Positions 1 through 8,705 of a DNA stretch of 64,000 bases are shown here, piece by piece. The notes beneath the pieces were generated by a model, which ran no database searches, was not told the DNA's origin, and saw only the letters and a program-made list of their open reading frames with translations. The DNA lies in NCBI RefSeq assembly GCF_004339595.1, contig NZ_SMFU01000010.1:277479-341478 (forward strand). Direction: 5' to 3'. Source of the DNA: Marinobacterium mangrovicola (GTDB lineage: Bacteria > Pseudomonadota > Gammaproteobacteria > Pseudomonadales > Balneatricaceae). The number at the start of each line of letters is the position of its first letter. Position 1 is the first letter of the stretch. A program made the position numbers and the translations under genes.

Positions 1-1
1 T

Positions 2-424
2 ACCGCAGGGCAGGGCTCCAACCTGGGCTGCCGTTTCGAACAGCTGGCCGAGATTATCGATCAGGTGGAAGACAAGTCACGCGTTGGTGTCTGTCTGGAT
101 ACCTGTCACACCTTCGCATCGGGCTATGATCTGCGCACCACCGAAGCCTGTGAGGCGACCTTCGCGGAGTTCGCGCAAACGGTGGGCTTTGAATACCTGC
201 GCGGCATGCATATCAACGACTCCAAGGCCGCGCTCGACAGTCGTGTCGATCGCCACCACAGCCTCGGGCAGGGTGAGATCGGCTGGGCGGTGTTCCGCTA
301 CATCATGCAGGATTCCCGTTTTGAAGAGATCCCGCTGGTGCTGGAGACCATCGATCCCGATATATGGGCAGAGGAGATTCAGCAGCTGCGCCGTTTCTCC
401 ATCGGTGAGATGGAAGTCGCCTGA
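2..424 (+). CDS. nfo: Endonuclease IV, C-terminal half (partial)
   Basis: This is the C-terminal 140 residues of an AP endonuclease of the Nfo family; the 5' end lies outside the window. The enzyme cleaves DNA 5' to abasic sites in base excision repair and uses a trinuclear zinc centre in a TIM barrel. The frame is open from base 2 and begins TAGQGSNLG, a family signature. It continues through [11 protein letters not shown] (zinc and active-site ligands), HINDSK and the D/H-rich stretch [12 protein letters not shown], and ends shortly after the usual C-terminus (VLETI...). E. coli Nfo is 285 residues, so roughly half is present. Codon use looks like that of the neighbours. The next gene starts 81 bases downstream on the same strand. 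Confidence 0.95.
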   Translation, partial: TAGQGSNLGCRFEQLAEIIDQVEDKSRVGVCLDTCHTFASGYDLRTTEACEATFAEFAQTVGFEYLRGMHINDSKAALDSRVDRHHSLGQGEIGWAVFRYIMQDSRFEEIPLVLETIDPDIWAEEIQQLRRFSIGEMEVA

Positions 425-436
425 GCCCCATCCCGC

Positions 437-470
437 CTGTCACCGAGCTGTCACAGCACCGCCATAAACT
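437..470 (+). promoter_or_regulatory. Pho-box-like promoter upstream of the c-di-GMP gene
   Basis: CTGTCAC (437-443) and CTGTCAC (448-454) are direct repeats separated by 4 bases, so they repeat every 11 bp as in a PhoB box (CTGTCAT-N4-CTGTCAT/C). Ten bases after the second repeat comes TAAACT (465-470), a 4/6 match to a -10 element at the spacing typical of PhoB-activated promoters, where the box replaces the -35. The start of transcription would be near 477, 29 bases before the EAL-GGDEF gene. Regulation by phosphate is inferred. Confidence 0.45.
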
Positions 471-505
471 GAACCATTGAGCGGTTGTTTTGCAGGTGGT
501 AGCAG

Positions 506-2329
506 ATGGATCAGCGCGGTTTTAAGGATGGAGAAGTTGATACTGGGCAGGCGGAGGCGGAGCTGTTGGCGGATATTATTCGTGAGCAGCGCCTCTACCC
601 GGTTTTTCAGCCGATAGTCGACCTGTCGACGGGGGAGTGTCTTGGTTACGAGGCGTTGATTCGTGGCCCCAGGGGCACTTCTCTGCACTCTCCCTATCAT
701 CTGTTCAACGCGGCGATCCGCAATCATCTGCTGCATCGCCTCGAGCTGCTGTGCCGGCGCTGCTCCATCGAAAGTTTTTCCTCCCTGGGGATGCAGGGCA
801 AGCTGTTTCTGAACGTGTCGGCCTCGTTGTTGAGCACGCCTGAGCATCAGCACGGTTTTACCGCCGAGTTGCTGGCTGAGCTTGGGATTCCCCGTGAAAA
901 CATTGTCGTCGAGCTGTCGGAGCAGCATCCCTTCGATCACCACGGCCTGACCCGCTCCGCCGTGGAGCACTACCGTGAAATGGGTTTTCACATCGCCATC
1001 GATGATCTGGGCAGCGGCTACTCAGGGCTTAAGCTCTGGTCGGAGCTGCATCCCGATTACGTCAAGATCGATATGCATTTTGTCCGCGGCATCGACAAGG
1101 ATTCGGTCAAGCGCGAGTTTGTGCGCTCTATCTGCAATATCGGCCATACCCTGGACTGCAAGATTATCGCCGAGGGTATAGAAACCCTCGAAGAGTTGCA
1201 TACCCTGCAGGAGATGGGTGTGCGCTATGGTCAGGGATTTCTGCTCGGGCGTCCGGCTCAGGAGCCGGACCTGTTGATGGAGCCTCTTGTGGTGCGTCAC
1301 GGCTACCTGCAGAACCGGGGCGATATGCGAATGCTGGCCCAGGCGGATACCGCCCGAGTGCTGGTGCGGACGATTCCGGCAGTGTCCTCGGAAGATCTGC
1401 TGCAGGATGTGAATGAGATCTTCCGCAACGACCCACAGATTATCGCTGTCCCGGTACTGGTGGATGGGGAGCCGGTGGGGGTAGTGCGTCGCGCCGATCT
1501 GCTGGAGCTGTTTTCGGCGCAGTATGGTCGCGCCCTGTACGAGCAGAAGCCGGTCACGCGTCTGATGCGCAAGGATGCGCTGATCGTGCCCAGCGATATG
1601 CCGCTGGAGCGGGTGTCGCTGATGGTGACCGAGCAGGAGGACTCGCTGCTGATCCAGCAGGATCTGGTGGTTATTGAAGATGGCTGTTACCTCGGAATGG
1701 CTAACGTGCGCGATCTGCTGAAGCGGATGACGGAGCTGAAAATCCGCAACGCCCGCTACGCCAATCCGCTGACCATGTTACCCGGCAATGTGCCGATCAA
1801 CTCTGAGGTAGATCGGCTGCTGCAGCAGGCGTGTGACTTTCATGTGGCCTATTTCGACCTCAATCACTTCAAGCCTTTCAACGACTGTTATGGCTACACC
1901 CGCGGTGATGAGGTGATCCGCGAGCTCGGCGAGCTGCTGGTGCGTTTTGTTTCCGCCGACGATAACTACCTGGGACACGTGGGCGGCGATGATTTTGTCG
2001 TGCTGTTCCGTCACCACGACTGGCGCAAAACCTGTGAGTCGATTCTCTCCGCCTTTGAAGAGCGGGTGCAGGCGCTCAGCCGTGCCTCCGATCTTGAAGC
2101 GGGTGGGATCTGGGCGCAGGACCGGAATGGCGAAAAGTCGTTTTTTCCGCTGCTGAGCCTGGCGATCGGTGTAGTACATCCTGACCCCTACAAGTGCTCC
2201 AGCTGTCATGAAGTAGCCGAGCTTGCCGCCGAGGCGAAGAAGGAAGCCAAGGCGATGGGTGGCAACGCGCTTTATATCTCCCCGAGACGAGCCCCGCGGC
2301 TCTCCGCGACCGGGCGCCGCAGCGCCTGA
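506..2329 (+). CDS. EAL-CBS-GGDEF cyclic-di-GMP signalling protein
   Basis: A 607-residue cytosolic protein without membrane segments. The N-terminal EAL phosphodiesterase domain (about 25-265) keeps the EAL motif (E49), DDLGSGYSGL (D166, D167), VKID (K187) and AEGIET, so it looks catalytically competent for c-di-GMP hydrolysis. A CBS pair follows (about 280-405; two IIAVPVLVDG- and VVIEDGCYLG-type repeats). A GGDEF domain comes last (about 415-590) with signature GGDDF (493-497) instead of GGDEF/GGEEF, plus the upstream YFDLNHFKPFND. Asp for Glu in the fourth position is rare but found in some active cyclases; activity cannot be decided here. Domain order is the reverse of the common GGDEF-EAL. 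It has a reasonable AGGTGG ribosome site. It seems monocistronic, behind the Pho-box-like element. Confidence 0.9.
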   Translation: MDQRGFKDGEVDTGQAEAELLADIIREQRLYPVFQPIVDLSTGECLGYEALIRGPRGTSLHSPYHLFNAAIRNHLLHRLELLCRRCSIESFSSLGMQGKLFLNVSASLLSTPEHQHGFTAELLAELGIPRENIVVELSEQHPFDHHGLTRSAVEHYREMGFHIAIDDLGSGYSGLKLWSELHPDYVKIDMHFVRGIDKDSVKREFVRSICNIGHTLDCKIIAEGIETLEELHTLQEMGVRYGQGFLLGRPAQEPDLLMEPLVVRHGYLQNRGDMRMLAQADTARVLVRTIPAVSSEDLLQDVNEIFRNDPQIIAVPVLVDGEPVGVVRRADLLELFSAQYGRALYEQKPVTRLMRKDALIVPSDMPLERVSLMVTEQEDSLLIQQDLVVIEDGCYLGMANVRDLLKRMTELKIRNARYANPLTMLPGNVPINSEVDRLLQQACDFHVAYFDLNHFKPFNDCYGYTRGDEVIRELGELLVRFVSADDNYLGHVGGDDFVVLFRHHDWRKTCESILSAFEERVQALSRASDLEAGGIWAQDRNGEKSFFPLLSLAIGVVHPDPYKCSSCHEVAELAAEAKKEAKAMGGNALYISPRRAPRLSATGRRSA

Positions 2330-2430
2330 GTTTCCTTTTCCCTTCCGGCGCAGTCATCGATTTTCCTCTGGCTTCGCCAGGCCGCCGCTAAACGCGTTAT
2401 AGTAAGTCGATCTCAAACCGGGAGCGACGA

Positions 2431-3051
2431 ATGCAGAAAACCTGGCAGGCCGACTTTGGCAGGGACGACTATCGTATCGAAGAAGATAAGCGCGTCTTTG
2501 ACGGCTACTTCAAGATGCACCGCCTGACACTCAGTCATCAACGTTATCAGGGTGGCGAAGTGCGCATCACCCGCGAGATTTTCCGTCGCGGCAGTGCAGT
2601 TTGCGTGCTGCTCTACGATCCGCGCCAGGATGCGGTGGTGCTGGTCGAGCAATTTCGCATCGGTGCGTTGGACGCCCCCGAAGGGCCCTGGCTGCTGGAG
2701 CTGGTTGCCGGAATCGTCGAAGAGGGTGAAAGTGTTGAGGATGTGGCGATCCGCGAAAGTGATGAAGAAGCGGGTATCAAACTCAGTGGCGTGAAAAAAA
2801 TTTCCCGCTTTCTGCCCAGCCCCGGCGCCTGCGACGAGTGGATCGACCTGGCGTTTGCCTGTGTCGATGCCCGTGAGGCGGGTGGCGTGCACGGCCTGGC
2901 GGAAGAGGGGGAGGATATTCGCGTGCGTGTTTTGGCAACGGATGAAGCCCTTGAACTTGTTCGTAACGGGCGCATCAATAGTGGACCGGCGATAATTGGT
3001 CTACAGTGGCTTGAATTGAATCGCCAAACTATTCGAAATAGCGAGTCGTAA
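2431..3051 (+). CDS. nudF: ADP-ribose pyrophosphatase (Nudix)
   Basis: A 206-residue Nudix hydrolase that splits ADP-ribose into AMP and ribose-5-phosphate. The Nudix box runs GIVEEGESVEDVAI then RESDEEAGI, fitting GX5EX7REUXEEXGU except that Ser occupies the usual hydrophobic U position after RE. The N-terminal strand with FKMHRLTLSH and the loop FLPSPGACDEWI are typical of NudF (E. coli YqiE, 209 aa). It is the first gene of a cluster in the same order as the E. coli tolC-parE region (nudF-yqiB-cpdA-yqiA-parE). A GGGAGCG ribosome site precedes the ATG. Together with cpdA it places two nucleotide-turnover enzymes in one transcription unit. Confidence 0.95.
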   Translation: MQKTWQADFGRDDYRIEEDKRVFDGYFKMHRLTLSHQRYQGGEVRITREIFRRGSAVCVLLYDPRQDAVVLVEQFRIGALDAPEGPWLLELVAGIVEEGESVEDVAIRESDEEAGIKLSGVKKISRFLPSPGACDEWIDLAFACVDAREAGGVHGLAEEGEDIRVRVLATDEALELVRNGRINSGPAIIGLQWLELNRQTIRNSES

Positions 3052-3072
3052 CGAGGAACTGGCAGAGTAACG

Positions 3073-3516
3073 ATGAAACGCAAGTATGTACCCGACCTGT
3101 CGCGACAGGGTTCTGTCTGCGAAGCAAATTATGCACGGCTGCTGAAGCTGCTGCCGGATCTGGATGCTCAGGATCAGCGTGAGTACCAGATCAGCTGGCA
3201 GGGGCGCAGTGCGGTCGTGCGTCTGCAGGTCGAGGAGCGTTTCCGTTACACCACCACGGTGATGGTGAGTCAGCAGCTGGAGAGTGATTCCCGCTGGCTG
3301 GATGCACCGCAGCTGCTGGTGCGGCTCTATCATGACGCCTGCATGGCCGAGGTGATCTGCATCCGCCAGCGTCGTCAGCTCTCCGGACGTTACCCCTATC
3401 CCAATCCGCAGATGCATCAGCCGGACGAGAAAGCCCAGTTGAACGACTTTCTTGGTGAGTGCCTGAGCCAGTGCCTCAGTCATGGCCACCTGATGGAGCC
3501 GGTGTTCGTTGGCTGA
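3073..3516 (+). CDS. yqiB: DUF1249 protein YqiB
   Basis: A 147-residue protein of the DUF1249 (YqiB) family, of unknown biochemical function. It begins MKRKYVPDL, includes the conserved NYARLLKLLPDL and the C-terminal YPNPQMHQPDEKAQLNDFL segment used to recognise the family. No signal peptide or membrane segment is visible. It sits 21 bases after nudF and its last 8 bases overlap the start of cpdA, so the two are probably translationally coupled. The constant association with nudF and cpdA suggests a role linked to nucleotide signalling, but that is inference only. Confidence 0.92.
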   Translation: MKRKYVPDLSRQGSVCEANYARLLKLLPDLDAQDQREYQISWQGRSAVVRLQVEERFRYTTTVMVSQQLESDSRWLDAPQLLVRLYHDACMAEVICIRQRRQLSGRYPYPNPQMHQPDEKAQLNDFLGECLSQCLSHGHLMEPVFVG

Positions 3517-4315
3517 AGCTCGCTCCGATTCGATCTACCTGCTGCAGCTCACCGATTGTCACCTGATGCCGCAACCGGGGCAGCTGTTTCGCCATATCGA
3601 TGTGGACCTGCAGTTGGCCCAGGTTGTCGATCATCTGGTGGCGAACGGGCAGCCCATTGATCATCTGCTGCTGACCGGTGATCTTGTTCACCATGGTGGT
3701 GCTGACGCGTACCTGCGTCTGCTCGACATCCTGGCGCCGCTACCTGGGGAGCGACACTGGATCCCCGGTAACCACGATGAGATCGACGCTATGCGTGCGG
3801 CGACTTCCATGCCCTGTGGGCAGGAAGAGGTCGATCTGGGGTATTGGCGTCTGTTGTTGCTTGATTCCACCAGCCATCCCGATGGTCGCGGTAGCGGCTC
3901 CTTGAGTGAGGAAGAGCTGCGTTGGCTGCAGCAGCGTCTGGCTCAATCCCCTGAACGACCTGTGTTGATCGCTTTGCATCATAATCCTCTCTCCACGGCG
4001 AGTGACTGGCAGGATCAGATTATGCTGGCTAACACTGCAGCCTTCACCGAGCTGGTGCAATCTGCACCTCAGGTGAAGGCGGTGATCTGTGGTCATCTGC
4101 ATCAGGCTCAGAGCCGGCGTATCGGCCAGGCGCAGTTTTGGTGCTCACCCTCAACCAGCGTGCAGTTCCGTCCGGCGCAGGCTGATTTTCTGCTGGAAAC
4201 CGAAGGACCGGACGCGCGGCCTGGCTATCGCTGGTACCGATTGGATGCCGATGGTGGTATCGAGTCCGGGCTGGAGCGTGTGGGGCCGGTTGCGCAAGGC
4301 TCGGAGCTTGGGTAA
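3509..4315 (+). CDS. cpdA: 3',5'-cyclic-AMP phosphodiesterase
   Basis: A calcineurin-like metallophosphoesterase, 268 residues, that hydrolyses cAMP. The metal-binding motifs appear in order: LTDCHL (DxH), TGDLVHHGG (GD), PGNHDE, ALHHNP and CGHLHQ. The start is the TTG at 3509: an in-frame TGA at 3491-3493 closes the frame upstream and no ATG or GTG lies between, so TTG is the only early start that preserves the LTDCHL strand. It overlaps yqiB by 8 bases. In E. coli CpdA lowers cAMP and so dampens CRP control. A cAMP system is therefore expected in this organism. Confidence 0.93.
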   Translation: MAEARSDSIYLLQLTDCHLMPQPGQLFRHIDVDLQLAQVVDHLVANGQPIDHLLLTGDLVHHGGADAYLRLLDILAPLPGERHWIPGNHDEIDAMRAATSMPCGQEEVDLGYWRLLLLDSTSHPDGRGSGSLSEEELRWLQQRLAQSPERPVLIALHHNPLSTASDWQDQIMLANTAAFTELVQSAPQVKAVICGHLHQAQSRRIGQAQFWCSPSTSVQFRPAQADFLLETEGPDARPGYRWYRLDADGGIESGLERVGPVAQGSELG

Positions 4316-4354
4316 CGTTCCCGGCATCTAACTGATCTTTAACAGGTGTTGCTG

Positions 4355-4993
4355 ATGGCCGATCCGGTATATATCTATGTGCACGGCTTTAACAGCTCAC
4401 CGGCTTCCTGGAAAGCACAGGTTTTTCAGCAGGCGCTGGAGAACCTGGGGCTGGCTGAACGCTTCCGTTGTCCGGCACTGTCTCATTGGCCGGAACGGGC
4501 GATGGAACAGCTCGGGCAGGAACTGGAACAGTGCGCTGGAGAGCAGGTTGTGCTGGTAGGCAGTTCCCTGGGTGGCTATTACAGCAGTTATCTGGTGGAA
4601 AAAGCGCTGGCCCGGGGTGAGTCCCTGAGCGCGGTTTTGATAAACCCGGCGGTGCGGCCCTACGATCTGCTGCGTGACTGGCTGGGTAGCACCAGTAACC
4701 TTTATACCAACGAAGAGTATGAGCTCACCGACGAGCATCTGCGCCAGTTGCTGGCGCTGGATTCTTCGGCACCGGTTGATCCGTCGCGCTACCTGCTGCT
4801 GGTTCAGACGGCGGATGAGACGCTGGATTACCGCCAGGCTGTGGATAAATACCGGGGCTCACCCCAGTTCGTGCAGCCCGGTGGCAGCCATGGGTTTGAC
4901 CGGTTTGAACAATTGATTCCCGCTATTTTCGCCTTTGCTGACGGCCGCATCGAGCTCCCTGAGCCGACGCCGCTGCCGGCAAGCGCAGATTGA
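4355..4993 (+). CDS. yqiA: Esterase YqiA (alpha/beta hydrolase)
   Basis: A 212-residue alpha/beta hydrolase of the YqiA family. It opens with YIYVHGFNSSPASWKAQ (oxyanion-hole HGF motif) and carries the nucleophile elbow GSSLGG and the C-terminal catalytic histidine context GGSHGFDRFE. E. coli YqiA hydrolyses short acyl-CoA and p-nitrophenyl esters. The ATG at 4355 is chosen over the GTG at 4346 because the AGG at 4344-4346 then sits 8 bases upstream and the protein aligns with the family from residue 1. The stop codon lies 17 bases before parE, so co-expression is likely. Confidence 0.93.
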   Translation: MADPVYIYVHGFNSSPASWKAQVFQQALENLGLAERFRCPALSHWPERAMEQLGQELEQCAGEQVVLVGSSLGGYYSSYLVEKALARGESLSAVLINPAVRPYDLLRDWLGSTSNLYTNEEYELTDEHLRQLLALDSSAPVDPSRYLLLVQTADETLDYRQAVDKYRGSPQFVQPGGSHGFDRFEQLIPAIFAFADGRIELPEPTPLPASAD

Positions 4994-5010
4994 TTACAGG
5001 ACAAAAACGG

Positions 5011-6906
5011 ATGTCGAAGCAATATAACGCCGAAGCGATCGAGGTACTGAGCGGACTGGACCCGGTAAAACGGCGTCCGGGTATGTACACCGAGACCGAC
5101 CGCCCCAACCATCTGGCGCAGGAGGTGATCGACAACTCCGTGGATGAGGCGCTGGCCGGTCACGCCCGTCGCATCGATGTGACCCTGCATGATGATGGCT
5201 CTCTGTCGGTCAGCGATGATGGCCGCGGCATGCCGGTGGATATCCACCCGGAAGAGGGCGTCAGCGGTGTCGAGCTGATCCTGACCCGGCTGCACGCCGG
5301 CGGTAAGTTCAACAATGATAACTACACCTACTCCGGCGGTCTGCACGGCGTGGGTGTCTCCGTGGTTAATGCGCTGTCCAAACTGCTCAACCTGGAGATC
5401 AAACGCGATGGTCAGGTCTACAAGATCGGCTTCGCCGACGGCGAGAAGGTCTCCGATCTTGAAGTGGTGGATACCTGCGGCAAGCGCAACACCGGTACCA
5501 CGCTGCGTTTCCTGCCCGATCCCAAGTACTTCGACAGCCCCAAGTTCAGCGTCTCCCGCCTGAAGCACAACCTGCGCGCCAAGGCGGTGCTCTGCCCGGG
5601 GCTGCGCGTGGTGTTTACCGATGCCAGCGGCGCCAAGAAGGAAAAAGAGGAGTGGTATTACGAGGATGGCCTGGTGGCTTACCTCAAGGGCAATACCCAG
5701 GTTTACGAAACCCTGCCGGCCGAGCCGTTTACCGGGCACCTCCAGGGCACCGAAGATGCCGTGGAATGGGCGGTGCAGTGGCTCTCCGAGGGTGGTGAAG
5801 TGACCGCCGAAAGCTATGTGAACCTGATTCCCACCGCCCAGGGCGGTACCCACGTCAACGGCCTGCGTTCCGGTTTGCTTGATGCGATGCGTGAGTTCTG
5901 CGAGATCCGCAATCTGCTGCCGCGCGGCGTGAAGCTGAGCCCTGAGGATGTCTGGGAACGCTGCTGCTACATCCTCTCCGCGAAGATGCGTGATCCACAG
6001 TTTGCAGGGCAAACCAAGGAGCGCCTCTCCTCACGCCAGATCGCCGCGTTTATCTCCGGTACCGTGAAGGATGCTTTCTCCCTCTGGCTAAACCGCCATG
6101 TGGAGGAGGGGGAGAAGATCGCCGAGCTGGTGATCGCCAACGCCCAGCGCCGTATGCGCTCCAACAAGAAGGTGGTGCGCAAGAAGGTTACTCAGGGGCC
6201 GGCGCTGCCGGGCAAGCTGGCGGACTGCTCTGGTGTGGATATGACCCAGGCCGAGCTGTTCCTGGTGGAGGGTGACTCCGCAGGTGGTTCCGCCAAGCAG
6301 GCGCGCTCCCGTGAATTCCAGGCGATCATGCCGCTGCGCGGTAAAATTCTAAACACCTGGGAGGTGGAGTCCGGCGAGATACTGGCCTCTCAGGAGATTC
6401 ACGATATCTCCGTGGCGATCGGTGTCGATCCCGGCTCCGATAAGCTTGATGGTTTGCGCTATAACCGTATCTGCATTCTTGCCGATGCGGACTCGGACGG
6501 TCTGCATATCGCCACGCTGCTCTGTGCTTTGTTCGTGCAGCACTTCCGCCCGCTGGTAGCGGCCGGCCATGTCTATGTGGCGATGCCGCCGCTTTATCGC
6601 ATAGATGCTGGTAAGGAGGTCTATTACGCACTGGATGAAGAGGAGAAGCAGGGCATCGTCGAACGGATCAAGGCGGAGCGGCGCAACGCCAAGATCAATG
6701 TGCAGCGCTTCAAGGGTCTCGGCGAGATGAACCCGATGCAGCTGCGCGAAACCACCATGGCGCCGGATACCCGGCGTTTGGTGCAGCTAACGTTGACCGA
6801 TGGCGACGATACGTTCGAAATTATGGATATGCTGCTGGCCAAGAAACGTTCTTCTGACCGCAAACAATGGTTGGAGAGCAAAGGCAACCTCGCAGAGGTG
6901 ATCTGA
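5011..6906 (+). CDS. parE: DNA topoisomerase IV subunit B
   Basis: The 631-residue ATPase subunit of topoisomerase IV, which decatenates daughter chromosomes together with ParC. The GHKL ATPase domain shows NSVDEALAGH, DDGRGMPV and GGLHGVGVSVVNAL. The TOPRIM domain shows FLVEGDSAGGSAKQ, MPLRGKILNTWEV and DADSDGLHIATLL. E. coli ParE is 630 residues. The ATG at 5011 has AGGA 9 bases upstream and gives the canonical N-terminus MSKQYNAEAIEVL. The TTG at 4990 overlapping the yqiA stop is rejected. parC is not in the window. The quinolone-resistance region around EGDSAGG and PLRGK looks wild-type; no known resistance substitution can be called with confidence. Confidence 0.97.
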   Translation: MSKQYNAEAIEVLSGLDPVKRRPGMYTETDRPNHLAQEVIDNSVDEALAGHARRIDVTLHDDGSLSVSDDGRGMPVDIHPEEGVSGVELILTRLHAGGKFNNDNYTYSGGLHGVGVSVVNALSKLLNLEIKRDGQVYKIGFADGEKVSDLEVVDTCGKRNTGTTLRFLPDPKYFDSPKFSVSRLKHNLRAKAVLCPGLRVVFTDASGAKKEKEEWYYEDGLVAYLKGNTQVYETLPAEPFTGHLQGTEDAVEWAVQWLSEGGEVTAESYVNLIPTAQGGTHVNGLRSGLLDAMREFCEIRNLLPRGVKLSPEDVWERCCYILSAKMRDPQFAGQTKERLSSRQIAAFISGTVKDAFSLWLNRHVEEGEKIAELVIANAQRRMRSNKKVVRKKVTQGPALPGKLADCSGVDMTQAELFLVEGDSAGGSAKQARSREFQAIMPLRGKILNTWEVESGEILASQEIHDISVAIGVDPGSDKLDGLRYNRICILADADSDGLHIATLLCALFVQHFRPLVAAGHVYVAMPPLYRIDAGKEVYYALDEEEKQGIVERIKAERRNAKINVQRFKGLGEMNPMQLRETTMAPDTRRLVQLTLTDGDDTFEIMDMLLAKKRSSDRKQWLESKGNLAEVI

Positions 6907-6983
6907 CCGGCCGCTGGGTCTATAGTTAGAGCATGGAGCTGGCAGCGGATGCTGGCTCACAACCCGATGTTGGGGGTGTGCTC

Positions 6984-8600
6984 ATGTCCGTTAGTCTGTT
7001 TCCCCTGTCTTGGTTGCTGTTGCTATCGCTGCTGACTGCATTCGGCACTTTAAACGTCTCGGCCGCGGCTTTGCCGGCGGTCAAGGGCCAGTTCATCCAG
7101 ACCGAGGGGGAGGTCGCACCGGACTGGCTCCGTCTGCATGCCCTCTATGAACGCTCCGCATCCCCCTACCTCTGGCACGATACTGAACAGAATCCTGATA
7201 CCGGGTTGATCGATTCACTGCTTACGGCCGTGGATTTTGCTTATGCCCAGGGCCTGCCAGCTTCACGCTATCACGACCGTCGCCTCAGCGATGAGAGCGA
7301 CCCTGGCGTGCGTGATCTTTTGTTATCGGACGCGCTGATACGCCTGCTGAATGATGTAGGTCGCGGGCAGGATGAGGCTGAACTGGACCGCCTCTGGTAT
7401 CTGCCGCGTCCGTCGATAGATCCTGTTGATCAGGCCTGGCTGGCGCTACAGCAGCGTTCAGTGCGTGACAGGGCTGAGGTGCTGGCGCCCGCTTCGCCTC
7501 AGTATCGTGCCCTGGTCGATCTTTACGGGCGCTATCGTGCGCTGGCGAAAACCGCAGAGCCTGGCGTGCTGCAGCTGGATGGGCTGCTGGAAGCGGGAGA
7601 TCAGTCGTCTCTGGTGCCGGCGCTGCGAGAACGGCTGGTGCAGTTGGGTGATGCCCAGCCTGATCCTCTGGCCATGGAAACCGCACCGGATCTTTACGAC
7701 CAGCTGCTTGTTGAATCGGTGAAAAATTTCCAGTCGCGCCATGGCTTGGCTGAGGATGGCGTCGTTGGGCCGAAAACCCTGGCCGAACTGAACCGTACCC
7801 TGGAGCAGCGGCTGACACAGATCGAGGCGAACCTGGAGCGTTGGCGCTGGATGCCTCGCGAGCTTGGGCAGCGCTATATTCTTGTCAGTCCTGCGGGTTA
7901 TTTTCTTGAGTTGGTAGAGAAGGGGCAGGTAAGCCTCTACGCCAAGACCATCACCGGGCGGCCACGGCGGCCAACCCCTTCCTTCCAGTCTGATTTGAGT
8001 TATCTCACCGTGAATCCCGATTGGACCGTACCCTATCGGATCATGCGTGAGGACCTGTTGCCTAAAATACGCGAAGATATCAACTGGCTGGCGGAAAACC
8101 AGGTGCGGGTGCAGTTGTACAGCGAGGGGCGCTGGGGGTTCGTTGACCCAGAAGAGATCGACTGGCAGGCGCCCGGGAATATCCGTCTGATTCAGGCGCC
8201 GGGGGCGGGAAATGCGCTGGGGCAGTTGAAGTTCGGTATGGATAACCCCTATTCGATCTACCTGCACGATACGCCGTCTAAATATCTATTCGATAAGCCG
8301 CTGCGGCCGTTTAGCTCTGGCTGCGTGCGTGTCGAGGGGATCGACCAGCTGGCGCAGCGGCTGATCGCCAGCTCACCGTCGATGCAGAGTTGGTACGAAT
8401 CGGCGCTGGCGGCGGGGGAGAAAAGAATCCGCACTCTGCCGGAGTCTGTGCCGGTCTATCTTGTCTATCTTTCAGCCTGGGTTGATCCCCAGGGTTTGGC
8501 TCAGTTTCGGCCCGATATCTATGGTCTCGACGGTCAGCTCCAGGCGCGCCTTGAATCTGGCGGGCTGCTGCCGGATACCCGTGTAGCGGCATACAAGTGA
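6984..8600 (+). CDS. ldtD: L,D-transpeptidase, YcbB/LdtD type
   Basis: A 538-residue periplasmic L,D-transpeptidase. It has a signal peptide (hydrophobic SLFPLSWLLLLSLLTAFG, cleavage probably after SAA), a peptidoglycan-binding domain (ESVKNFQSRHGLAEDGVVG) and a YkuD catalytic domain with H428 in YLHDTP and C447 in SSGCVRVEG. Such enzymes make 3-3 cross-links in peptidoglycan. The ATG at 6984 is preferred over one at 6933 because GGGGG lies 7 bases upstream and the signal peptide then begins at once. E. coli YcbB is 615 residues and is likewise followed by ycbK, supporting the assignment. The following gene is the M15 endopeptidase mepK. Confidence 0.88.
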   Translation: MSVSLFPLSWLLLLSLLTAFGTLNVSAAALPAVKGQFIQTEGEVAPDWLRLHALYERSASPYLWHDTEQNPDTGLIDSLLTAVDFAYAQGLPASRYHDRRLSDESDPGVRDLLLSDALIRLLNDVGRGQDEAELDRLWYLPRPSIDPVDQAWLALQQRSVRDRAEVLAPASPQYRALVDLYGRYRALAKTAEPGVLQLDGLLEAGDQSSLVPALRERLVQLGDAQPDPLAMETAPDLYDQLLVESVKNFQSRHGLAEDGVVGPKTLAELNRTLEQRLTQIEANLERWRWMPRELGQRYILVSPAGYFLELVEKGQVSLYAKTITGRPRRPTPSFQSDLSYLTVNPDWTVPYRIMREDLLPKIREDINWLAENQVRVQLYSEGRWGFVDPEEIDWQAPGNIRLIQAPGAGNALGQLKFGMDNPYSIYLHDTPSKYLFDKPLRPFSSGCVRVEGIDQLAQRLIASSPSMQSWYESALAAGEKRIRTLPESVPVYLVYLSAWVDPQGLAQFRPDIYGLDGQLQARLESGGLLPDTRVAAYK

Positions 8601-8705
8601 TTAAAATATATACATTTGTTGCTTTAGTGGTTAGTATTTGAACTATTGAAGGGATTTATAGCCAAAGGATTAAATTAAGAATCGACACCCTGAGGTAATA
8701 CACGA

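Noticed and set aside
2368..2403. Small CTGG-CTTCG-CCAG hairpin and TATAGT before nudF as terminator/promoter
   Set aside because: The hairpin has no T run and the -35 region is poor.
4828..6012. A 394-codon reverse frame opposite yqiA/parE
   Set aside because: Composition is typical of antisense of a GC-rich gene, with no recognisable motif.
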